NCBI GenBank assembly: GCA_937997635.1
Contig: CALLFA010000057.1
Location: 33,878-97,877, forward strand
DNA length: 64,000 nucleotides
Reading direction: 5' to 3'
Source of the DNA: an uncultured Saprospiraceae bacterium
Lineage (GTDB): Bacteria; Bacteroidota; Bacteroidia; Chitinophagales; Saprospiraceae
This document shows, in pieces, positions 54,126 to 61,282 of the stretch; within the stretch, counting starts at the first letter, position 1, and each line of letters begins with the position of its first letter. The position numbers were made by a program, and so were the translations under genes. The notes beneath the pieces were generated by a model. It had not been told where the DNA came from, searched no databases, and saw only the letters and a program-made list of their open reading frames with translations.

Positions 54126-55388
54126 ATGTCCGCTATTGATGTATTTGTCGGCAGTGAAATCAATAAATTAGAATCAGTAATCATTCACAAACCGGATTCT
54201 GGTATATCTAGGATTTCACCACAAAAATCTGATGATCTCTTGTTTGATGATATTGTTCATCTCCCTTTGATGCGAAAGGAGCATCATATTTTCACGAAAG
54301 TGCTTGAAGCCTTTGTCCCGAATGGTGTCCTTGAAATTGAAGATTTGATTCAACAAACAATTGAGGAAAACAAGGATTTGACCAATGAGCTCATTGATCG
54401 AACAATACATCATGAGCATCTACCTAAGAAATATAAGGATGTTTTTCTTTCAATGTCACCATTTGAATTGACAAATGTGCTGATTACCGGCTATCATCAG
54501 GAGACGGATCATATTTATTTTGACCCAATTCCCAACTTGATCTTCACACGAGACATTGCAACTACTGTAAAAGATCATGTCATTTTAACAAAGGCAGCAA
54601 AGGAAGCAAGGTACAGAGAAAACCTGCTAACAAGGTTTGTATTTATGGGGAATAGCTCTTTTGCAAGTTGTCTAAACGAAGACAGACTAATAAATCTAAA
54701 TGATCTTGATAAATTCCCACCTTCTAAAAAAGGAGAAGTTGTATCCATTGAAGGCGGTGACTTAATGATGTTGACAGAAGATTATTTCTTGATTGGTTGT
54801 AGTGAACGGACGACGACACACGCTTTTCATAGCCTTAAAGACCGACTATTTGAGAAAGGGCTAACTAAAAATGTGGTACAAGTCAATATTCCCAATGATC
54901 GATTCTGCATGCACATAGACACCTTGTTTACCAGACTCAGCAAAAATAAAATCGTTTGTTATAAACCTATTGTTTATGATGGAATGAGCTCAACCATAGA
55001 GGTGCATAGAGCCGAAGGAAAGACAGGCTTCTATCCATCAGTAAAAGATTTCATGTTAGAAGAAATTGATGAGCATATGGAATTTATCTTTACTGGAAAT
55101 GGAGACTCCCCATATCAAGAAAGAGAGCAATGGACAGATGGTTGCAATCTAGTAGCGGTTAAACCCGGGGTCGGAATTACGTATGATAGAAATTTAAAAA
55201 CCGAATTAGCCTTCAAAGAAAATGGGTTCTCGATTCTTCCAGCAGAAGAATTGATACGTCAAACAGATATTGATAGCAACTTTCCCACACAATTAGAAAA
55301 TACCATTGTGACGATTCCTTCAAGTGAATTATCCAGAGCAAGAGGAGGATCGCATTGCATGACCTGTCCAATTAACCGAATCGATTAA
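54126..55388 (+). CDS. arcA: Arginine deiminase
   Basis: Hydrolyses arginine to citrulline and ammonia, cytoplasmic. The 420-residue length is right for the family. Landmarks in order: SVIIHKPDSGISRISP at the N-terminus, PNLIFTRDIATTV (substrate Asp), EGGDLMMLTEDYFLIGCSERTT (catalytic Glu/Asp area), CMHIDTLFTRL (catalytic His) and the C-terminal SRARGGSHCMTCPI with nucleophile Cys411. No ornithine transcarbamylase or carbamate kinase gene lies next to it, so it probably does not feed the classical fermentative pathway. It overlaps the thioesterase start by one base. Confidence 0.88.
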   Translation: MSAIDVFVGSEINKLESVIIHKPDSGISRISPQKSDDLLFDDIVHLPLMRKEHHIFTKVLEAFVPNGVLEIEDLIQQTIEENKDLTNELIDRTIHHEHLPKKYKDVFLSMSPFELTNVLITGYHQETDHIYFDPIPNLIFTRDIATTVKDHVILTKAAKEARYRENLLTRFVFMGNSSFASCLNEDRLINLNDLDKFPPSKKGEVVSIEGGDLMMLTEDYFLIGCSERTTTHAFHSLKDRLFEKGLTKNVVQVNIPNDRFCMHIDTLFTRLSKNKIVCYKPIVYDGMSSTIEVHRAEGKTGFYPSVKDFMLEEIDEHMEFIFTGNGDSPYQEREQWTDGCNLVAVKPGVGITYDRNLKTELAFKENGFSILPAEELIRQTDIDSNFPTQLENTIVTIPSSELSRARGGSHCMTCPINRID

Positions 55389-55798
55389 TGTATATAAGTA
55401 AAACCACTTACCGCGTTCCCTACGCAGACACCGATCAGATGGCCTATATGTACTATGGTCATTATCCAAAATTATATGAAATGGGTAGAGCCGAAATGGT
55501 GCGAGACTTAGGCATCACGTATAGGGAATTAGAAGATGTTCATAAAATAAGTATGCCTGTATTGGAATTGAACTGTCGATACAAGACACCTGCTCATTAT
55601 GACGATTTGTTGACCATCGAATCAAAGCTTGAAGAAATGCCAACAAAAATGATTTGCTTTCACCATCGCGTATTTAATGAAGCCGGTGATTTACTAAATA
55701 AAGGGTTTGTGAAATTATTCTTCATCGATCAGAAAACAAAAAAACGAATCTCAGCACCACCAATTCTTACAGATAAGTTACGTCCATATTTTGGCTAA
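55388..55798 (+). CDS. Acyl-CoA thioesterase, YbgC/4-hydroxybenzoyl-CoA type
   Basis: A 136-residue hotdog-fold thioesterase. The active-site stretch YADTDQMAYMYYGHYPKLYE near residues 11-30 matches the YbgC-like D-x-x-x-x-x-H-x pattern with Asp13 or Asp15 and an adjacent His. LELNCRYKTPAHYDDLLTIE is the conserved core of the second half. Its ATG shares one base with the arginine deiminase stop, and its own stop overlaps the next gene start, so all three are translated from one message. Why these three functions share an operon is not clear from the sequence. Confidence 0.85.
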   Translation: MYISKTTYRVPYADTDQMAYMYYGHYPKLYEMGRAEMVRDLGITYRELEDVHKISMPVLELNCRYKTPAHYDDLLTIESKLEEMPTKMICFHHRVFNEAGDLLNKGFVKLFFIDQKTKKRISAPPILTDKLRPYFG

Positions 55799-56759
55799 TA
55801 TATTACATAAATTAGAGCATTCTCCAATAGTAAAACCAATCATTGTTTGGTCACAAAAAACGGCATTGCCAGGATTTCAAGGTGTACCTGTGTACAACAT
55901 CATTAAATTTATCTCTAAAGAATTAAAAGAAGACAGCATCACGACGCGTGCAGACGCTGTGGCATTTAATTTTTTTCTGTCTATATTTCCTTTTGTCATT
56001 TTCTTATTGCCTATTTTAATCAATACACCATTTGGCATTAATTATCTTGACATATTTAGAGAATCTATCAAAGGTGTTCTTCCCGATAGTGCAGAACAAT
56101 ATATTTTTTCCATTATAAACGGGATTCAAAACGAAGGTCATTTTGGACTGCTGACTGTCGGCTTTTTTTTAGCAATTATATTTGCATCAAACGGGATGTC
56201 TAAGTTGATGAAAGGCTTTGACAAATCACATCAAAGCACGTTTAGAAAAAGACATTATTTAAATCGTAGAATAGTCGCACTTGGGTTGACTGTCTTATTG
56301 GTGATATTAGGTTTTCTATCCCTAACTTTAATCATACTTTTTAACCAATTCATACAATACTTTGAAGCTACATTTGCAATAGGAAGCAGCTCAATTCTAC
56401 TTGTGAAGTTTTTAAGATGGATGATTTTGATATTATTATTCTATAGCATCATCACTTCTATTTACAGATATGGGCCATCCATGTACCAACGCATCAAATT
56501 ATTTAATTCAGGCGCAACACTAGCAACTGTATTGTCGATACTTAGCTCGGTATTATTTTCATGGTTTGTGAATCAATTTGATCGATACAATGAAGTCTAT
56601 GGTTCTATTAGTGCTTTAATTGTAATTCTTATCTGGCTTAAAATAAACTCTTTCATCTTACTTATCGGCTTTGAATTAAATACAAGCATTGCTGTCAATA
56701 AGGATTCAATGACAGCCATTACTAAATCCACAACTGACGAAAAGCTAAATACTGATTAA
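55791..56759 (+). CDS. YihY/BrkB-family membrane protein
   Basis: A 322-residue inner-membrane protein beginning at TTG 55791, which overlaps the thioesterase stop; no ATG is available near the N-terminus. About six hydrophobic segments occur (near 60-80, 122-142, 163-190, 208-230, 243-265 and 275-298). The family features DAVAFNFFLSIFPFVIFLLPIL and IKINSFILLIGFELNTSI-like end are present, the latter read as LIWLKINSFILLIGFELN. The role of BrkB/YihY proteins is unsettled despite the name ribonuclease BN once given to them. It converges on the TonB receptor gene and overlaps its stop region by 15 bases. Confidence 0.82.
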   Translation: MANILHKLEHSPIVKPIIVWSQKTALPGFQGVPVYNIIKFISKELKEDSITTRADAVAFNFFLSIFPFVIFLLPILINTPFGINYLDIFRESIKGVLPDSAEQYIFSIINGIQNEGHFGLLTVGFFLAIIFASNGMSKLMKGFDKSHQSTFRKRHYLNRRIVALGLTVLLVILGFLSLTLIILFNQFIQYFEATFAIGSSSILLVKFLRWMILILLFYSIITSIYRYGPSMYQRIKLFNSGATLATVLSILSSVLFSWFVNQFDRYNEVYGSISALIVILIWLKINSFILLIGFELNTSIAVNKDSMTAITKSTTDEKLNTD

Positions 56760-59429
56760 TATAGACGCATTAACAGATCTCGGCAATCCGAATTTGTCGA
56801 ATTGTCTAGCTTCTATTGGATTAGACCACCAATAAATACCAAAAGCTGAATGGGTAACATTCTCTGTACCCAATGCATTTAATATAGACAAGCCTAATTC
56901 AACATCTGAAAATCTATTCTTTGGCAATTGGTACTTTACACTTAAGTCTAATCGATGATAATTAGGCAGTTGTCGTTCTGTCAGTTCATTAAATTCAAAA
57001 TTAAAAAAATCAATGCGAGTTCCATCCTCATTATATGACGCAATTATTTCAGATGGTTCGGTATAATATCTACCTGTTGCAAATCTGTATTGAGCACTAA
57101 GTGACAATTGTTTGATTCTATAGGTCGCGTTAACCGTAGATTTAAATGGTTGAAAATGAGGGTCTCTAAATTGTTCACTGCCATCTTGGATTTCGAGAAC
57201 ATTATCCATTATTTCTAATGAGCCTGAAAGACTGATTCTATTTGAAGCATATCCAAAATCAAGTTCTACCCCTTTTACTTTAGAATTAATAATTGTGTAA
57301 GGATTTTCTCCACTGTCAAATTCGAAACTCTGTGACGAAACATTGTTTATATTTTTGCTGTATAATTCAATACCTGCATAATAGTTATTTAGACTATATT
57401 TAATGCCCGCACTATACTGAGATTCTTCAACTATTGGCAACCATCGATCGTTGCTGAAAACATTTTCGTCAGAAGCATACCAAAAAGTCTCTTCAACTTC
57501 TAAAGGTGAATAATTAAATTGTTTATTTAAAAATCTGTGATAAGTACCATAGTGCCCATGCACGACAAAATGTTTAATCGGAAACAATGACAAATGAATT
57601 CTTGGCTCTATAAATACTCGGCCATCATAAGTCAAACTGTAATCTGACCATCTTGTCCCATTTCTAAATTTCAAAATGTTAGGAATTGTAATGGTATAAT
57701 CAAAATAAATACTTTTCTCTGCACCAACTGTTGTTACTAAAGAACTACTCTCTTCATCCAGACCATCACTGTTTGCTATTTGAAATTCTGTTAATCCATC
57801 CAATGCTTGATAAGAAACACCAACAGTCCATTCATGATGATTGTGTTTAAATAATTGATTTACTTCAATCGTTGATTGAGTCAGTACATTGTCATGATCG
57901 ATAAACCCTTCCTCTCTTCCAATTTCTGCATCATCTAGTCGTTCAAATGCTCTTTCATATATAGATGTAGAAGCAATAATCTCTGATTTCCAAAACGGTG
58001 TTATTTGATAATTCGTTTTGACACTATACCCTTTATTAGAAACATCGAGAAAATCAGCTCTAGTGATATCTATATCATCAGAAGAATATATAAATGATTT
58101 GCCAACATCCAATACATTAAATTCAATTGTTGCTTTAGCTGAAGGCTTAAACAATACACTCGCACTTAAATCTCTGAATTCAAATTCCGGATTAAACGGA
58201 AATGGAGAATTTTGAAGCGTAACATCTTCTGGGAATGACTCTCTTAACAATCTATCTTCCAAAACCGAAATGGCAACTGGTCCATCTTGGAAAACATTAT
58301 CATACAAATTCCTGTAATATGGTGTCTCAATAAATTCAGATATTGACTGTCGATATGCCGCCTTTATCTTTAGTTTGTTATTCAATAAAGAGGTACTTCC
58401 ACCAACATTAAAATAGAGCATATCTGCATACACTTTTAATTGAGACTTATTGGGACCAAAGTGATCACTTTGCATATCTATGGAACTGGAAGAATCTCCA
58501 CTATCGTGAGCGGAACCTCCATTTTTATTCACACGAATCACATCAGTCATAAATGGATTCACACTACTCACATTACCAAAAAACAAACTTGGCTGGAGCA
58601 GCTGAATATTATTCCACCTAATCGACGTCTGCCCTGGCTGGCTTCCTCTTATCTGTATTTCACTGATTGACTCTGTAGAGCTGGAAATACCGCTTAGCTT
58701 TTGCAAATTAACCAAAACATCATTGTCTAAATTTCCACCTGTTTGAAGACTTTCATTAACGACTACAGAACCCTCTAATTCGGTCTCATCTAAAATGATG
58801 AATCGTTCTTTGATCACAATCTCGTCAAGCAAATGCTCTTCTTCCTTTAATACGATGATGTTTAATTTGTCTTCTCGTAAAGAGCCAATCTTGACTTTCT
58901 TTTTTTGGTATCCCAAATAATCCAACTCAATCAGCTGCTCGGAACTGTAATATCCAGTAAGCAAAAACTCACCTTCAACATCTGTGACAAACTGCTTATT
59001 TAAATTATTCAGAGTAATGACGCCGAAGGACAACTCTGTGCGCAAATTGTCAATTAGTCTTATTTTATAATTTGATGGATTGATTTGCTTTTCCAATGGA
59101 TAATCCTTGTCTTTAATGACATATAAATTCTCCTCTAGCAAACTGAAGTCCTTACCTAATATATTGAAAGAAGTCTCTAATATATGCTGTTGCGAACCAC
59201 TCACAGAGAAAGCTTCTATATTCTTCTGTGTGAACAAATCGTAATCGTAATTAAAATCTATTTGGAATGACTCCTCTAAAAGCTCTATAATTTCGTGTGC
59301 ATTTTTATCAGCAAAGTGAAGTTGTGCATGATCTTGCCCTTGCAGTGACATAGAGGTGTAGAGTAAGATGCAAAGCAAAAGCAATACTCTATTCTGAATA
59401 GAACTCGATCTTTTGGTTTCCTGTTTCAT
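56745..59429 (-). CDS. TonB-dependent receptor with STN domain (FecA-like)
   Basis: An outer-membrane receptor of 894 residues from ATG 59429 (MKQETKRSSSIQNRVLLLL); the frame reaches 59480 but that start sits further inside the fecR gene. A signal peptide (ends about LQGQ) is followed by a secretin/TonB short N-terminal domain (about 35-105) with HEIIELLEESFQIDFNY and a carboxypeptidase-regulatory-like domain (about 110-190). The plug (about 195-330) holds EIQIRGSQPGQTSI, and the rest is a 22-strand barrel. An STN domain next to a sigma/FecR pair implies signal transduction from the receptor to the anti-sigma factor. No SusD gene is present, which argues against a polysaccharide system. Confidence 0.88.
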   Translation of the reverse strand: MKQETKRSSSIQNRVLLLLCILLYTSMSLQGQDHAQLHFADKNAHEIIELLEESFQIDFNYDYDLFTQKNIEAFSVSGSQQHILETSFNILGKDFSLLEENLYVIKDKDYPLEKQINPSNYKIRLIDNLRTELSFGVITLNNLNKQFVTDVEGEFLLTGYYSSEQLIELDYLGYQKKKVKIGSLREDKLNIIVLKEEEHLLDEIVIKERFIILDETELEGSVVVNESLQTGGNLDNDVLVNLQKLSGISSSTESISEIQIRGSQPGQTSIRWNNIQLLQPSLFFGNVSSVNPFMTDVIRVNKNGGSAHDSGDSSSSIDMQSDHFGPNKSQLKVYADMLYFNVGGSTSLLNNKLKIKAAYRQSISEFIETPYYRNLYDNVFQDGPVAISVLEDRLLRESFPEDVTLQNSPFPFNPEFEFRDLSASVLFKPSAKATIEFNVLDVGKSFIYSSDDIDITRADFLDVSNKGYSVKTNYQITPFWKSEIIASTSIYERAFERLDDAEIGREEGFIDHDNVLTQSTIEVNQLFKHNHHEWTVGVSYQALDGLTEFQIANSDGLDEESSSLVTTVGAEKSIYFDYTITIPNILKFRNGTRWSDYSLTYDGRVFIEPRIHLSLFPIKHFVVHGHYGTYHRFLNKQFNYSPLEVEETFWYASDENVFSNDRWLPIVEESQYSAGIKYSLNNYYAGIELYSKNINNVSSQSFEFDSGENPYTIINSKVKGVELDFGYASNRISLSGSLEIMDNVLEIQDGSEQFRDPHFQPFKSTVNATYRIKQLSLSAQYRFATGRYYTEPSEIIASYNEDGTRIDFFNFEFNELTERQLPNYHRLDLSVKYQLPKNRFSDVELGLSILNALGTENVTHSAFGIYWWSNPIEARQFDKFGLPRSVNASILISI

Positions 59430-60330
59430 ATTTGAGATCCAGGGTTTCTGCAATATACGAACATGATTTCTCAATATCATCAGAGATTAATACTCCAGAA
59501 AATGATTTGGTGTTTTCTACGCGTTTTGTATCAACAGAGACATTGTAGAACCTCTCTATTTCTTTGGCCAAAGATGACAATTCAATCTTATCATAGCTGA
59601 CTCTTCCAGTTAAAAATCCAGGCTGTTTTGCATCATGCTTCTCAATTGTGCCTAAGCGACCTTTGCTTATCATCACCCTTTCGCCTACCGTAATCTCTTT
59701 GCTTTGACCACCAACGGTCATGACTTTCACCTTACCTTCATAACAACTCACTTTTAATATACCATCTCTTTCCCACACTTCAAACTCAGTCCCAAGAACC
59801 TCAACATTTCCTATTGAGGTAATCACAGTAAATTTCTCCCCTTTGCTGACATCAAAAAAGGCTTGACCTGTCAGCTTCACCTCTCTATTATCTTGCCATG
59901 TCTCCTTATTATATATAAGAGAAGAACCAGGCGCCAGATCAATAGCCGTATTTTCAGCAATAATCTGCTGTCTCTGCTCTGCAGGCTTCGTTTTTATATT
60001 GATTTCACCAGGTGTAGGTCTAAAGAAGTAGAACAATAATGCACCCAGGGCGAAAACCCCAAAAATAAATGCTAACAGCGATGACCTAGACGTTTTAGAT
60101 TTAAACTTTGCAGTATCTGATTCTGACTCAAGTTGCTTATCTGAAAGTTTGCCTTCTATTGCAGCCCACATATCATGCTCAGGGATTAATTCAAATTCTA
60201 AAGACTCTTGCTTTTTAAGTATTTGACTTAGAGTATCCAGGTCATACTCTTGAGCAAGCAATTGTAACTCATCTTCTGAGATGGTATTTTGCAACCACTT
60301 ACTTAGTAATATGTCATTAGGATTTTCCAT
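59389..60330 (-). CDS. FecR-type anti-sigma factor
   Basis: A 313-residue inner-membrane regulator. The N-terminal cytosolic part (about 1-80) holds a sigma-binding region, one membrane helix sits near 85-105 (LLAFIFGVFALGALLFYFF), and the periplasmic FecR domain follows (about 120-225) with LAPGSSLIYNKETW and ISKGRLGTIEKHD in the expected places. A C-terminal DUF4974-like secretin/TonB-interacting region (about 240-313) ends with LDLKYETGNQKIEFYSE. It lies 35 bases after the sigma factor and overlaps the receptor by 41 bases. Confidence 0.88.
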   Translation of the reverse strand: MENPNDILLSKWLQNTISEDELQLLAQEYDLDTLSQILKKQESLEFELIPEHDMWAAIEGKLSDKQLESESDTAKFKSKTSRSSLLAFIFGVFALGALLFYFFRPTPGEINIKTKPAEQRQQIIAENTAIDLAPGSSLIYNKETWQDNREVKLTGQAFFDVSKGEKFTVITSIGNVEVLGTEFEVWERDGILKVSCYEGKVKVMTVGGQSKEITVGERVMISKGRLGTIEKHDAKQPGFLTGRVSYDKIELSSLAKEIERFYNVSVDTKRVENTKSFSGVLISDDIEKSCSYIAETLDLKYETGNQKIEFYSE

Positions 60331-60365
60331 AGTCTAATGGGAAAACGCGTCAATAAGAGTTTACC

Positions 60366-60869
60366 CTACCTTTTCTTTAATATATTTTGTTTAGCTAATA
60401 TCGCTAATGCCTTACTCATGCGTTTTTCAACTGCTTTTACGCTGATTTCCAATGAGTTAGCTATTTCTTTATATGTCTTCTTGTCAAATCTGTTTAAGAT
60501 AAACACCTCACGAGATTTTTCAGGCATGGAAGCAATGGCACGTTCTACCTTTTCTTTAAACTCTGATTCTTCGAGTAAGAACTGCCCATCTTGATTTTCT
60601 ACACCCTTTGTGAGGTGCTTCTTATACTTAAGTCTCACTTGAGCTTTACGATACTGATCTACTGACAAATTTCGAGCTACCTTCAATAAAAATGGACCTG
60701 CATGTTCTACAGTAAGATCTGCACAATTCTGCCATAATTTGATGAAACAGTCTTGAACGATATCCAAAGATTCATCTGTTGAAATCCCTCTAGACAACAC
60801 AAATCGCTGAACAGATTCATTCCATTGGAGAAAGATATTGTTAAATACGGCCTTATCGCAAATGCCCAT
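60366..60869 (-). CDS. ECF RNA polymerase sigma factor (FecI-like)
   Basis: A 167-residue extracytoplasmic-function sigma factor. Region 2 (about 10-75) contains STDESLDIVQDCFIKLWQN, and region 4 (about 115-165) contains SREVFILNRFDKKTYKEIA followed by the recognition helix ISVKAVEKRMSKALAILAK. The gene heads the sigma, FecR, receptor set and is probably its main regulator. The promoter it recognises cannot be read from the sequence. It is transcribed away from the spondin protein gene. Confidence 0.9.
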   Translation of the reverse strand: MGICDKAVFNNIFLQWNESVQRFVLSRGISTDESLDIVQDCFIKLWQNCADLTVEHAGPFLLKVARNLSVDQYRKAQVRLKYKKHLTKGVENQDGQFLLEESEFKEKVERAIASMPEKSREVFILNRFDKKTYKEIANSLEISVKAVEKRMSKALAILAKQNILKKR

Positions 60870-61282
60870 TTTGTTAAAAATAATGTTAAAACGAAGTTAA
60901 GATTTAGTCCAAAAAACTCTTATAGGAACAGTAGTAATAATTTATTTTCCACCCTTATGTTCGAAAATCCATTAATGTAAGGAATAATTGCTACCTCTCA
61001 AGGAAGAAATGGTAATTGCATAGGAATAATTGATAACACTGAAGGAAGTTCAGTTAACACACCCTATTCTCATGTTCTGGATGTTTGTTTCAGCGTCCAA
61101 GACAACAGGTTAAACAAAACTTTAAATAGCTCTGTTTAGCTTGTGGATTTACACCAAAAAAAAATTAGGATTTATACAAAAATTAAATCAAGATCAAAGG
61201 ATTCTTGATATAAGCTGGCTATTGCCCTTTTTGAAGTCAGTCACTGAATATTTATTAACTCATTATTAAACACCAATTATTA
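60870..61282. other. Intergenic region between the ECF sigma gene and the spondin gene
   Basis: About 410 AT-rich bases between two divergent genes, so it must carry promoters for both. GGAATAATTG occurs twice (near 60979 and 61022). A short frame, GIIATSQGRNGNCIGIIDN and onward, is open from about 60979 to 61140 but has no usable start; an in-frame TAA stands directly before it. I cannot assign it. No terminator or RNA gene is seen. Confidence 0.4.
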
